The position numbers were made by a program, and so were the translations under genes. A stretch of 64,000 bases of DNA from Methylomonas sp. ZR1 (GTDB lineage: Bacteria; Pseudomonadota; Gammaproteobacteria; Methylococcales; Methylomonadaceae): assembly GCF_013141865.1 (NCBI RefSeq), contig NZ_RCST01000001.1, positions 3,286,001 to 3,350,000 on the forward strand, written 5' to 3'. Position 1 is the first letter of the stretch. Each line of letters opens with the position of its first letter. The notes beneath the pieces were generated by a model that ran no database searches, was not told the origin of the DNA, and was given only the letters and a program-made list of their open reading frames with translations. Positions 45,550 to 54,424 of the stretch are shown here, piece after piece.

Positions 45550-46947
45550 CTAATGACATGACGGCGAGCACGCTTGACGTTCGGATTCGGGTTTTTGCGC
45601 ATACGGCGAGTAGTACGGCTCGATCTCCTCGTGGGCAAAGTTGATTACCAAATTGGCTAAATCAAACAAGGTTTGCCGAGTGCCGCGATAGCCTATCCAG
45701 GTTTTCTGATAACCGCCGATGATGTCGTACAACGGAAAACCGATACGCAGAATCGGTATGCCCAGTCGTTCGGCGCTAGCCACGGCATGCGAGTTACCGA
45801 TCAGCAGTTGCGCCTTGCGCTCTTTAGCCATCACTTCCAAATCTTCCAGGTCGCCGATCTTGATGCTGTCCACCGGTGCCGTCGCCAACACTGGCGTATT
45901 GCCGGCACAGATGGCTGTGACCACTTCCGCCCCCATGCCTTGTACCAGATGAATCAGGGCATTGAGTTGATCTGGATCAGCAGCGATAGCCACCCGCAGT
46001 TGGCCGAGCATAAAATGAGTATCCAACATCGCGTCTTGCAATTGCGCGCGCTGCCGTTCAATCTTTTGCGGCACCGGCATTTCGCTGATGTCGGCCAAGG
46101 TTGTAATCAAGGCGTCGTTAGCCTGAAGACCGTAAAGATGATCGAAATAGAAACTGGGCACACCGGTTTTTTCCTGCAACAGTTCACCGGATTTACGCAG
46201 AGATGCGCCGATAATTAAGCTGGCTCTGGCTTCACCCAAAGTCGCCAACTCGGACACTGGCGTACCGCCGATGGTCACCGGCGAGAAATCGTCGTCGGTC
46301 AAGCTGCCGTCCAGCGAATCGGACAAGTCCGGCACCAGCACAGGGCGAAGATTGAATTGTTCAATCAAATCGCGCAGCGCTTCCAGATCGCCGGGCGTCA
46401 ACATAGGGCTAACCAAACAATTGAGCTGACGTTGGCGATTGCCCGGTTTGGTCCCGGCCGTTTCCGCGTCCGGCACCAAGGCTTTGACGATTTCGTAAAT
46501 CGTCGCCGCATAGCCGGTTTCCACACAACCGGTGAAATCAGGCGTGTTCACCGCGACCACCGCCACGTGGGCATATTCCGGGTAACGGTCGCGAAATTCG
46601 CGGACGTTGCGATGCACATCGCAGCCCTGGGTTTCCGCCAATCCGGTAGTCAACACCGCGATCAAAGCTGGGTTGGATTTTTCGGCAATCGCTTTGATGC
46701 CTTCGATGACATTTTCGTCGGCACCCAACACGGAGCTGGCTTGATCCATCGCGGTGGTTTGCAGCGGAATCGGCTCGCGGAAATGTCGGACAAAGAACAC
46801 CTTGGCAAACGCCGTGCAACCTTGCGAGCCGTGCAGCATCGGAATCGCCCGGTCAAAACCCAGGCAGGCCAAGGAACCGCCGGTAGGTTGACTGGCCTTT
46901 AGCGGATTAACCGACAGGGCTTTATTGCGTTTGACGATGTCGGCCAT
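45550..46947 (-). CDS. nifN: NifN, nitrogenase cofactor scaffold beta subunit
   Basis: This 465-residue protein has PTGGSLACLGFDRAIPMLHG and SQGCTAFAKVFFVRHFREPI, with the cluster-ligand Cys and the NifN signature. TTGLAETQGCDVHRNVREFR and VAVNTPDFTGCVETGYAATI follow. NifN pairs with NifE to form the NifEN tetramer on which the FeMo-cofactor precursor matures. The C-terminus has ACSPSCH with extra cysteines. It begins 1 base after nifE ends. Confidence 0.95.
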   Translation of the reverse strand: MADIVKRNKALSVNPLKASQPTGGSLACLGFDRAIPMLHGSQGCTAFAKVFFVRHFREPIPLQTTAMDQASSVLGADENVIEGIKAIAEKSNPALIAVLTTGLAETQGCDVHRNVREFRDRYPEYAHVAVVAVNTPDFTGCVETGYAATIYEIVKALVPDAETAGTKPGNRQRQLNCLVSPMLTPGDLEALRDLIEQFNLRPVLVPDLSDSLDGSLTDDDFSPVTIGGTPVSELATLGEARASLIIGASLRKSGELLQEKTGVPSFYFDHLYGLQANDALITTLADISEMPVPQKIERQRAQLQDAMLDTHFMLGQLRVAIAADPDQLNALIHLVQGMGAEVVTAICAGNTPVLATAPVDSIKIGDLEDLEVMAKERKAQLLIGNSHAVASAERLGIPILRIGFPLYDIIGGYQKTWIGYRGTRQTLFDLANLVINFAHEEIEPYYSPYAQKPESERQACSPSCH

Positions 46948-46948
46948 G

Positions 46949-48391
46949 CTATGCCGCCTGAGCCGCTAAAGGCTCTGCTGGCGCCTCGATAGTGGCCGAT
47001 TTTTTCAGGCCTCCGGTCCGCCAGGGCGGCGTGGCCCGCACAGCTTCCCAAACCGGGCTTTCCAAAGTCAAAGCCAATTGCCGGACCAGTTCCAGCATGC
47101 CTTGATAACCTTCGTAACCGAATTCACGCTCTTGGTTGATGTCCAGGAACGGAATCCGCGCTTTCAAAGCGGTGTACATGTTCCGGCCGCCGGCGATCAG
47201 GATGTCGGCTTTGTAATCGGCAACGACTTTTAACAAGGCTTTCGGGCTGCCGTCTTCGATCATCAGCGTGTCCTCGCCCATCAGCTCGCGGATACGGGCC
47301 TTGTCTTCCTCGGTAGATTTCTTGGTACCGGTGGCCACCACGACCATACCCAAATCCTGCAGTGCCGAGATCACCGACCAGCTTTTCACGCCGCCGGTAA
47401 ACAACAATACCCGTTTGCCTTTTAGCCGCTCTCGCCAAGGCGCCAAGGCTTCGCGGATGCGGTTCTCCTCGCGGGCGATGATGGCTTCGGTGCGTTCGAT
47501 TAAATCGGGGTCGTTGATTACCCTGGCGAAATCGCGCAAAGCCTGGCTGGTATCGGTAATGCCGTAAAAACTGCCTTCGAACCACGGCGTGCCATAGCTT
47601 TGTTGTAGTTTACGAGCGACATTGACCATGGCTTTGGAGCAGACCATCATATTGACTTCGGCCTTATGCATGGTTTGTACTTCGCGGAAGCGGGCGTCGC
47701 CGGACAAGGTACACAATACGCGCAAGCCCATTTCGTCGAGTAGCGGTAGCACGTGCCAAAACTCGCCGGCGATGTTGTATTCGCCCACCAGATTCACGTC
47801 ATGTACCTTGATACCCGGGCGCTCGGTGCCGGGCGGCAACGGATCAGGATCGCGGGTGCCGATCACGTGATTGACCATTGCGTCGCCGGCGATGCGGTTA
47901 CCCAGGTTTTTGGTGCCGTAGAAGCCGGCGCAATCAATAGGTACGACCGGCACGCCCCAGCGTTCGGCGGCGGATTTGCAAGTCGCGTTGATGTCGTCGC
48001 CCACCAGAGCCGGTACGCAAGTGTTGTAGATAAACACCGCCGGCGGATTGTAGGTTTCGATGGCTTGTTTAATCGCATGAAACAGGCGTTTTTCGCTACG
48101 CCCCATCACCACGTCTTGCTCGGTCAGATCGGTGGTCATGCCAATCCGATACAGTTCCGAACCGGAAGAGCGGGTGCCGCGGTTGTCCCAAGAACTACCC
48201 GCGCAGGCGATGGGCCCGTGGACGATATGAGCCACATCGGCGATCGGCAGCAACGCAATCTGCGCGCCGTCGAAAGCGCAACCGCCCGCCGCCGAGCCGG
48301 GTTTAGGTTTGGCGCAGCCGGATTTTTCCTTCTTGTTGTGCTCGCAAGCCGGTTCGTCCAGCAGTTCCGCAATATCTTTGGTCGATTTCAT
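46949..48391 (-). CDS. nifE: NifE, nitrogenase cofactor scaffold alpha subunit
   Basis: This 480-residue protein has [20 protein letters not shown], the cluster-ligand region [38 protein letters not shown] and [20 protein letters not shown]. NifE, with NifN, is the scaffold for FeMo-cofactor maturation. Its ribosome site is GAGG. A sigma54 promoter and a NifA site lie 31-106 bases upstream. The structural genes nifHDK are not in the window, so nifENX is a separate transcription unit here. Confidence 0.95.
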   Translation of the reverse strand: MKSTKDIAELLDEPACEHNKKEKSGCAKPKPGSAAGGCAFDGAQIALLPIADVAHIVHGPIACAGSSWDNRGTRSSGSELYRIGMTTDLTEQDVVMGRSEKRLFHAIKQAIETYNPPAVFIYNTCVPALVGDDINATCKSAAERWGVPVVPIDCAGFYGTKNLGNRIAGDAMVNHVIGTRDPDPLPPGTERPGIKVHDVNLVGEYNIAGEFWHVLPLLDEMGLRVLCTLSGDARFREVQTMHKAEVNMMVCSKAMVNVARKLQQSYGTPWFEGSFYGITDTSQALRDFARVINDPDLIERTEAIIAREENRIREALAPWRERLKGKRVLLFTGGVKSWSVISALQDLGMVVVATGTKKSTEEDKARIRELMGEDTLMIEDGSPKALLKVVADYKADILIAGGRNMYTALKARIPFLDINQEREFGYEGYQGMLELVRQLALTLESPVWEAVRATPPWRTGGLKKSATIEAPAEPLAAQAA

Positions 48392-48421
48392 AACACAACC
48401 TCACGTTTTTATTAATGCTTT

Positions 48422-48437
48422 TGCAACGGTTGTGCCA
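48422..48437 (-). promoter_or_regulatory. Sigma54 promoter of nifE
   Basis: On the minus strand the site reads TGGCACAACCGTTGCA, matching the RpoN consensus TGGCAC-N5-TTGCA almost perfectly. The transcription start would be near 48410, about 20 bases before the nifE ATG. Confidence 0.88.
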
Positions 48438-48481
48438 ACTTATAAACGCTTGAATTTTCTATGCTTTGAGCCAAGCTCATT

Positions 48482-48497
48482 TGTAGCAAACCCGACA
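48482..48497 (-). promoter_or_regulatory. NifA upstream activator site
   Basis: TGT-N10-ACA (TGTCGGGTTTGCTACA on the minus strand) lies about 80 bases upstream of the predicted start of nifE. This is the sequence and distance at which NifA binds to activate sigma54-RNA polymerase. Confidence 0.75.
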
Positions 48498-48606
48498 ATC
48501 GACCGCGGGCGCCAAACAAAATATTGTCTGAGTTAGCCCGACCGCCGGGACCGGATTTATACTTTGCCCGCCAAGCAGCACCCCCTACCGTTCACCATCG
48601 AGAACC

Positions 48607-49464
48607 ATGACCGCTAAGCCCAAACGCCAGCACCGCTACAATCAAGGCACGACACTTTCCGCGTGGCGCGAGGCGCTGAACCAAATCGTGTTTGGTTCGG
48701 AAACCGCCGCCGGGCGGCGCTTCGATATCGCCTTGATCGTGGCGATTTTGCTGAGCATCGTGGTAGTGATGCTGGACAGCGTGGCCGATTTTCAACAACG
48801 TTACGCGACGGCGCTGTTCTGGGCGGAATGGCTGTTTACCGGTTTGTTTACGTTGGAATACGCGCTGCGTTTGATATGCGTACGGCGCCCTTGGCTGTAT
48901 GCCCGCAGCTTTTTCGGGATTGTTGACTTGTTATCGATACTGCCGGCTTATCTGGGTTTGCTGCTACCCGGCGCGGAATACATGCTAACTTTGCGGATTT
49001 TGCGGCTATTACGGATTTTCCGGGTGCTAAAGCTTTCCGAATATCTGGAAGAAGCCGACATTCTGGTGGTGGCTTTGGTTAATAGCGTACGAAAAATCAC
49101 CGTGTTCTTATACGCGGTGCTGACCTTGGTGGTGGTATTCGGCACTTTAATGTATGTGGTGGAAGGCCCGGCGGCCGGCTTTACCAGTATTCCCAAAGCC
49201 GTGTACTGGGCCATTGTCACCATCACCACGGTCGGGTATGGTGACATCGCGCCGAAAACACCGTTCGGGCAGATGATCGCTTCTACCATTATGATCATGG
49301 GCTACGGCATTATCGCCGTACCGACCGGCATTTATAGCGCCGAATTGCTCAACACCCGCAAAAACCAGAATCTGGATAACCGCGCCTGCCCGGATTGCGG
49401 CGCCGCCAGCCACGATTTCGACGCGGCGCATTGCAAGTATTGCGGGCATCGCTTGGACGAATAG
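48607..49464 (+). CDS. Voltage-gated-type potassium channel with C-terminal zinc ribbon
   Basis: This 285-residue protein has six membrane helices. S4 carries a row of arginines (LRILRLLRIFRVLKLSEYL). The pore loop holds the K+ selectivity filter TVGYGD in YWAIVTITTVGYGDIAPKT. The C-terminal tail after S6 ends in two CxxC pairs (CPDCGAASHDFDAAHCKYCG), a zinc ribbon that may sense metal or aid tetramer assembly. It is divergent from nifE and shares the 215-base region between them. Confidence 0.9.
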   Translation: MTAKPKRQHRYNQGTTLSAWREALNQIVFGSETAAGRRFDIALIVAILLSIVVVMLDSVADFQQRYATALFWAEWLFTGLFTLEYALRLICVRRPWLYARSFFGIVDLLSILPAYLGLLLPGAEYMLTLRILRLLRIFRVLKLSEYLEEADILVVALVNSVRKITVFLYAVLTLVVVFGTLMYVVEGPAAGFTSIPKAVYWAIVTITTVGYGDIAPKTPFGQMIASTIMIMGYGIIAVPTGIYSAELLNTRKNQNLDNRACPDCGAASHDFDAAHCKYCGHRLDE

Positions 49465-49507
49465 TGGCTGCGCTATCCCTTAAACTACTTGTAACGCAAC
49501 ACAGCTA

Positions 49508-50305
49508 ATGCTGGAAGAGTTTTGGCATTATTTGGGCGTGCGCACCGCCAGCCGCCAAGCGCGCTTATTGGGTTACGCTCGGGAAATGGCCGCTTTGCAA
49601 GTCAGGCACCGCCGCTGTCGCCAAGCTTGGCGACCGCATATCCAAGCCACTCAGCAGGCTTTGCTGAGTGCCGCACAATTGCTAGGCGATACGGGTGGTG
49701 GCGCCCTGATTATCGGCGGTGGCAGCGCACACGATCTACCCATCGCCGAGTTATTGCAGCATTTCGATCAGATAGTGTTGTTGGACATCGCCTTTAGTTA
49801 CCCAAGCCGACGCCTTACCAAATGTTGGCCAAACCGAGTGTTTTGTTGTCCGCATGACGCCACCGGCATCGTGAACTGGCTGGCTCAGCATCGGCAAATC
49901 CCGCCAGCAGCGTTGGTGCAGAATCCGATAGCGCCCAAGTTAGCGGTCAAACCGCGTTGGGTCGCGTCGGTCAATTGCCTGACACAATTGCCTCTGCTTC
50001 CGCTGGACTGGTTGGCAAATACCGCCGCCGAGCCACGACAATTGGAAGCTTTCGGCCAGGCCTTGATGCTTGCCCACCTATATTGGCTGGATAGCTGGCA
50101 AACGCCGGTTTGTCTGATCACGGAAATTGCGGATCAACGCCATAGCCGCGCCGGCTTGCTTGATCGAACGGATTACCGGCCCGTTTTGAGTGACTATCTT
50201 CAAAATGCCGATCAATTGGCCTGTTGGGATTGGCTGGTCAATCCACCGGGTGAATTGCCGGAAGGGGGTTGGGAGTCGCGAACAGTAGCGGCCTATTTAA
50301 AGTAG
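49508..50305 (+). CDS. Rossmann-fold unknown protein (SAM-methyltransferase-like)
   Basis: This 265-residue soluble protein has a basic helical start (HYLGVRTASRQARLLGYARE). A nucleotide-binding-like motif ALIIGGGSAHDLPIAELLQ then leads to an acidic strand end IVLLDIAFSYPSRRL. This order fits a class I methyltransferase fold, but the motif is GGGSAHD rather than the usual GxGxG, so binding is uncertain. It follows the channel gene by 43 bases. The true substrate is unknown. Confidence 0.6.
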   Translation: MLEEFWHYLGVRTASRQARLLGYAREMAALQVRHRRCRQAWRPHIQATQQALLSAAQLLGDTGGGALIIGGGSAHDLPIAELLQHFDQIVLLDIAFSYPSRRLTKCWPNRVFCCPHDATGIVNWLAQHRQIPPAALVQNPIAPKLAVKPRWVASVNCLTQLPLLPLDWLANTAAEPRQLEAFGQALMLAHLYWLDSWQTPVCLITEIADQRHSRAGLLDRTDYRPVLSDYLQNADQLACWDWLVNPPGELPEGGWESRTVAAYLK

Positions 50306-50615
50306 ACCGCTATGCTCTGTGCGAGGACTAAGTTTGATTAGGCCGAACAGAAAACAGCCGAATCGCCGTCTGGCAACGATCCGGCACTTTGACCCAAGCT
50401 ATCAGAATGCACAGCCCGATTTAAACCCAAGCTTCTTCAAAATAATCGCTAGCGGTCAAAAACCACTGAACGACGCTTGCACTAAATTAGCCCCCACAAA
50501 CGCGGTAAACCACAGCCCATTCGGCGAATGCCAGTGCGCCAGCGCAGCGCCAGACTGATCAGAACGAACGAGCCGGCAAACGCCATTACCAGACGATCAA
50601 TAGACATATAGCCTG
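50306..50615. other. Gap with a decayed DUF2892 gene
   Basis: These 310 bases between the Rossmann-fold gene and sqr contain the minus-strand DUF2892 relic at 50402-50607. The plus-strand frame at 50319-50558 is its antisense shadow. Confidence 0.6.
50402..50607 (-). pseudogene. DUF2892 (YgaP-type) membrane protein relic
   Basis: From ATG 50607 the frame reads MSIDRLVMAFAGSFVLISLA, the usual start of DUF2892 proteins. It is then shifted near 50545. In the next frame HWHSPNGLWFTAFVGANLVQ continues, then ASFSGF-stop-PLAIILKKLG and a final TGA at 50404-50402. The family has GFCP at that stop, so Cys TGC has become TGA. One frameshift and one stop make this a decayed gene. It starts 9 bases after sqr ends, the usual partner for this family. 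Confidence 0.75.
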
Positions 50616-51893
50616 CTATTTCAAACGCACCACGCCGAGGAATTTCAAGATCATGCGTTCGTAAAACGGCTCGCTGATGCCGTTTTTAATCTTGCGCATG
50701 AAGTATTTCTCAAAACCGATTTTGGCAAGATGCACCCATTTGCCATGGTTGGACCAAGTGGTATTTCGGGGCGGGATTTGCGGCACGGCCAAGAACGCCA
50801 CGCCGGTGTCGCCCAAGTCCGCCAGGCACAAAGCGCTTAAACTCGGCATGTCCGACGGCTGTTTGCCGGCCAGTTCGTCGCGGATGTTGTGGGCGGTAGC
50901 CGTCACCATGGATTCGATCATGTAACCGGTTTTAGGGGTACCGGTCGGCACCGGAGTTTTTTCCACCGGCGGCAAGGCGATGCAGACCCCGACCGAGTAA
51001 ATGTTTTTGTAGGTGGGATTACGTTGATATTGATCGACAATCACGAAACCGCGGGGATTGGTCAAACCTTCCGCGCCGCAATGGCGCACCGCATCTACGC
51101 CGGTAAACGCCGGCAGCATCATCGAATGCTTGAACGGCACTTCATGTTTTTTCTTGTCGTTACCGTCTTCATCCACTTCGGTGACATACATCATGCCGGC
51201 TTCGATGCGATCCACTTTGGCGTTGGCGATCCATCTAATGGTCTTGTCGCGCAGCGCGCTTTCCAGCAAGCCTTTGGTGTCGCCGACCCCGCCGAGGCCC
51301 AGGTGGCCGATATATGGCTCGGAGGTGACAAAAGTCATCGGCACTTTGTCGCGGATTTTGCGTTTACGCAGTTCGGTTTCCAGAATCATCAGATATTCGT
51401 AAGCCGGGCCGAAACAGGACGCTCCTTGCACCGCGCCAACGACAATTGGACCGGGATCGGCCATAAATTTGTCCCAATCCTCGGCAGCCAATGCAGCATG
51501 ATCGACATGGCAGACCGACGAGGTATGCCCACCGTGCGGCCCCAAACCCGGTACTTCATCGAAGGCCAGGCGTGGACCAGTGGCGATAATCAAATAGTCG
51601 TATTCAACCGAAGAGCCATCCGCCAGATCAATTTTGTTGTTGGCCGGATCGACTTTGGTCGCGGCCTTTTGAATGAAGTTGATGCCTTTTTTCGCCATCA
51701 CCGGCGCCAGCTCGATTTTCAAATCCTCCGGTTTGCGCCATTTCGGCGGCACCCAGGGATTGGACGGCACAAAGTGGAAAGTCGGCGAATCGGAAATCAC
51801 CACGACTTCATGCGCATTCCCCACTGTTTCCTTCATTTCGTAAGCCATCGGCACACCGCCGATCCCCGCACCCAACACTACAATTCTTGCCAT
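50616..51893 (-). CDS. sqr: Sulfide:quinone oxidoreductase
   Basis: This 425-residue FAD protein has the Rossmann motif VVLGAGIGGVPMAYEM and a second site YDYLIIATGPRLAF. Cysteines lie at 128 (SSVCHVDH), 160 (GASCFGPAYEY) and 356 (SALCLADLGD), the positions of the three catalytic cysteines of the Acidithiobacillus enzyme as I recall them. The C-terminal amphipathic helices (KIGFEKYFMRKIKNG; FYERMILKFLGVV) anchor it to the inner membrane. It oxidises sulfide to polysulfide and reduces ubiquinone. AGGAGAAGGTC gives a strong ribosome site. The downstream DUF2892 partner is decayed. Confidence 0.9.
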   Translation of the reverse strand: MARIVVLGAGIGGVPMAYEMKETVGNAHEVVVISDSPTFHFVPSNPWVPPKWRKPEDLKIELAPVMAKKGINFIQKAATKVDPANNKIDLADGSSVEYDYLIIATGPRLAFDEVPGLGPHGGHTSSVCHVDHAALAAEDWDKFMADPGPIVVGAVQGASCFGPAYEYLMILETELRKRKIRDKVPMTFVTSEPYIGHLGLGGVGDTKGLLESALRDKTIRWIANAKVDRIEAGMMYVTEVDEDGNDKKKHEVPFKHSMMLPAFTGVDAVRHCGAEGLTNPRGFVIVDQYQRNPTYKNIYSVGVCIALPPVEKTPVPTGTPKTGYMIESMVTATAHNIRDELAGKQPSDMPSLSALCLADLGDTGVAFLAVPQIPPRNTTWSNHGKWVHLAKIGFEKYFMRKIKNGISEPFYERMILKFLGVVRLK

Positions 51894-52098
51894 GACCTTC
51901 TCCTCGCTGCTGTTTAGATGAACACACTCTGCATATTAATTATTTTTATAGTGGTGTTATATGCTTCAAAACCTTACGGCTCAAGAACATTAGGACCTCC
52001 TGATGCAATGAACTGAAATATTCCCAGCTTTTGATTGCTTTTGATGCCGAGGTAGACTGGGTACAATGCCCACTAATTACAGCATGCGGAACACTACC

Positions 52099-52491
52099 AT
52101 GACCGAGAAACACGATACTGAACAAGCCTGGCGCGAGAAGCTAACTCCCGAGCAATATCATGTCTGCCGGGAAAAAGGTACCGAGCCGCCCTTTACCGGC
52201 AAATATACCGATTGCGACGAAGCCGGCGTGTACCGCTGTGTCTGCTGCGGTCACGCCCTGTTTACTTCTGAACATAAATTCCATTCCGGCTGCGGCTGGC
52301 CCAGTTTTTGGAATCCGCTGAGCTCGGAAAGCCTGGATCAGCACCCCGATAACAGCCACGGCATGCGGCGGACTGAAGTGACCTGCCAGTCCTGTGGCGC
52401 TCACCTTGGCCACGTATTCGAAGACGGACCGCAACCAACAGGCCTGCGCTATTGCATTAATTCCGTGGCGCTGACACTGGAAAAATCATGA
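52099..52491 (+). CDS. msrB: Peptide-methionine (R)-S-oxide reductase MsrB
   Basis: I start this 130-residue protein at ATG 52099, although an in-frame ATG at 52066 exists. The family core is complete: [13 protein letters not shown], a zinc site made of CVCCG and CQSCG, and [10 protein letters not shown]. The catalytic Cys is in [10 protein letters not shown]. It repairs oxidised methionine, reducing the R-sulfoxide with thioredoxin. Its end overlaps the start of the aminopeptidase gene by four bases (ATGA), so they form one operon. Confidence 0.93.
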   Translation: MTEKHDTEQAWREKLTPEQYHVCREKGTEPPFTGKYTDCDEAGVYRCVCCGHALFTSEHKFHSGCGWPSFWNPLSSESLDQHPDNSHGMRRTEVTCQSCGAHLGHVFEDGPQPTGLRYCINSVALTLEKS

Positions 52492-53795
52492 TCTCCGCTC
52501 AGCAACAAGTGCAAGATTTGCTGGACTTCATCGACGCCAGCCCCAGCCCTTGGCATGCGGTTGCCAGCATAGAAGAACGCTTGCAGGCGCATCAGTTCCA
52601 ACGCATCCAAGAAAGCAACACATGGTCATTGGTTAGCGGTGGTCGCTATTATGTGATCAGAGACGATTCTTCCATCGCCGCATTTGTTATCGGCAAACAA
52701 GCCTTGGCAGAAACCGGCTTCAAAATACTCGGCGCCCATACCGATTCGCCGGGGCTGCGCGTCAAACCGCAGCCGCTGATCGACTCGGACAAATTGCTGC
52801 GGCTGGCCGTGGAAGTATACGGCGGGCCAATTCTCGCTACGTTTACTGATCGGGATCTGAGTCTGGCCGGCCGTATTGCCTACCTGGATAAAAACGGCAA
52901 CATTGCCAGCCGGCTACTGCGATTTGAAGAACCGTTGCTGCGTCTGCCGAATCTTGCGATTCATATGAACCGCGGCGTCAACGAAGACGGCCTGAAGCTA
53001 AAAAAACAAAGTGAGTTGCCACTCATTTTCTCAGCCAGTGTCGAGCAACAATTACCCGCCGACCGGTTTCGGCAATTGCTGGAACAAGCCGGCAACATTG
53101 CCGCCGAGCGAATTTTAAGTTGGGAGCTCAATGCCTACGACACCCAGAAAGGCAATCTGTGGGGTGACGGGCAACTGTTTTATGCCGATAGCCAATTGGA
53201 TAATTTGGCGTCTTGCCATGCCGGACTGACGGCTTTGCTGGATGCACCGACACTGGATTCCGACAGCACGCTGATCTGTGCGTTTTTCGATCACGAGGAA
53301 ATCGGCAGCGAAAGCTGCAAAGGCGCGGCCGGCAGTTTCCTGCCGGATGTGCTTGAGCGTATCGCCAATGCGGTAGGCAGTAACCCGGACGACTACCGGC
53401 GTTCGCTAGCTAATAGTTTTATGGTTAGCGCGGATATGGCGCATGCCTATCAACCCAACTTTCCCGGTGCCTACGAACCCGGCCACAAAGTTATCGTCAA
53501 CCATGGGCCGGTCATCAAGGTAAATGTTAACCATCGTTATGCCTCCGAATGCATTTCAGAGGCGACTTTCATCCGCGTTTGCCAGCAAGCCGGGGTGCCT
53601 TATCAAAAATACGCGCATCACGGCGATCTACCTTGCGGCAGTACGATAGGCCCGATAGCGTCGGCGAAATTAGGCATCCGCAGTGTCGATGTCGGCTCCC
53701 CTATGTGGGCCATGCACAGCATTCGCGAGAGTGCCGGCGTACTCGACCATGCCTATATGATTCGGGCCTTGCGGGGATTTTTCAGCAACCGATAA
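52488..53795 (+). CDS. M18 family aminopeptidase
   Basis: This 435-residue protein shows the M18 zinc ligands: His in [10 protein letters not shown], Asp in [13 protein letters not shown], Glu-Glu in [11 protein letters not shown], Asp in [14 protein letters not shown] and His near the end in [14 protein letters not shown]. These are the two-metal centre of aspartyl-type aminopeptidases. It removes N-terminal residues from peptides in the cytosol and forms large complexes. It is translationally coupled to msrB. Confidence 0.93.
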   Translation: MISAQQQVQDLLDFIDASPSPWHAVASIEERLQAHQFQRIQESNTWSLVSGGRYYVIRDDSSIAAFVIGKQALAETGFKILGAHTDSPGLRVKPQPLIDSDKLLRLAVEVYGGPILATFTDRDLSLAGRIAYLDKNGNIASRLLRFEEPLLRLPNLAIHMNRGVNEDGLKLKKQSELPLIFSASVEQQLPADRFRQLLEQAGNIAAERILSWELNAYDTQKGNLWGDGQLFYADSQLDNLASCHAGLTALLDAPTLDSDSTLICAFFDHEEIGSESCKGAAGSFLPDVLERIANAVGSNPDDYRRSLANSFMVSADMAHAYQPNFPGAYEPGHKVIVNHGPVIKVNVNHRYASECISEATFIRVCQQAGVPYQKYAHHGDLPCGSTIGPIASAKLGIRSVDVGSPMWAMHSIRESAGVLDHAYMIRALRGFFSNR

Positions 53796-53842
53796 TTTTT
53801 CAACTATCCTTGCCTGATGATTTTATCCGGTAGGGAATAACC

Positions 53843-54424
53843 TTGGTTTCCGTCTTTTCCACTGATGACGCATTGTCGTTGCGGCGCGCTTTCGAGCTCG
53901 TAAAGTGGGTAATCCTATGTTGCCTTGTCAGTCAGCCGTCGTCGGCAGACGAACTGAACCTGGAATATAAGGTCAAGGCTGCCTATCTCTATAACTTCAC
54001 CAAATTCATCACTTGGCCGGAAAAAGCCAGCCCCACCTTTAATATCTGTATCATCGGCCACGACCCTTTCGGCAGTCTGCTGAGCCCGCTGGAGAGCAAG
54101 ACCGTTCAGGAAAAACCGATTCGGTTGTTCAAATTCGATACGCCCAAACAGGCGAAAGATTGCGACATCGTCTATTTCGACAATCCCGAACAGCGGGCGG
54201 ACCTTGCTTTATCGGGTGTATTACTGGTCGGATCGCTGAAAAAATCACTGACGGTCAGTAGTGAGCCGTTTTTTGCCGAATCCGGCGGCATGATCGGCTT
54301 TGCACTCGACGACGGCAAAGTCAAACTGCACCTCAACCTCAAGGCTTTGAAACAAAGCGGTTTTAACGTCAGCGCCAAACTCATCGAAGTTGCCACGCTG
54401 GTGGAGGGGGGCGAGCATGAGTAG
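53843..54424 (+). CDS. YfiR-family periplasmic regulator (DUF4154)
   Basis: This 193-residue protein most likely starts at TTG 53843 behind TAGGGA; no ATG fits. The signal peptide is KWVILCCLVSQPSSADE. The family core is EYKVKAAYLYNFTKFITWPE, then NICIIGHDPFGSLL and SGGMIGFALDDGKVKLHLNL. YfiR proteins bind in the periplasm to a membrane diguanylate cyclase and hold it inactive. That fits the next gene, which overlaps this one and encodes a GGDEF-EAL protein with a periplasmic sensor. Confidence 0.9.
   Translation: MVSVFSTDDALSLRRAFELVKWVILCCLVSQPSSADELNLEYKVKAAYLYNFTKFITWPEKASPTFNICIIGHDPFGSLLSPLESKTVQEKPIRLFKFDTPKQAKDCDIVYFDNPEQRADLALSGVLLVGSLKKSLTVSSEPFFAESGGMIGFALDDGKVKLHLNLKALKQSGFNVSAKLIEVATLVEGGEHE

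Noticed and set aside
50402..50607. Selenoprotein reading of the DUF2892 gene
   Set aside because: A separate frameshift upstream of the UGA already breaks the gene, and no convincing SECIS hairpin was seen after it.
50889..51917. 342-codon plus-strand frame
   Set aside because: Antisense to sqr, which has all its FAD and Cys motifs on the minus strand.
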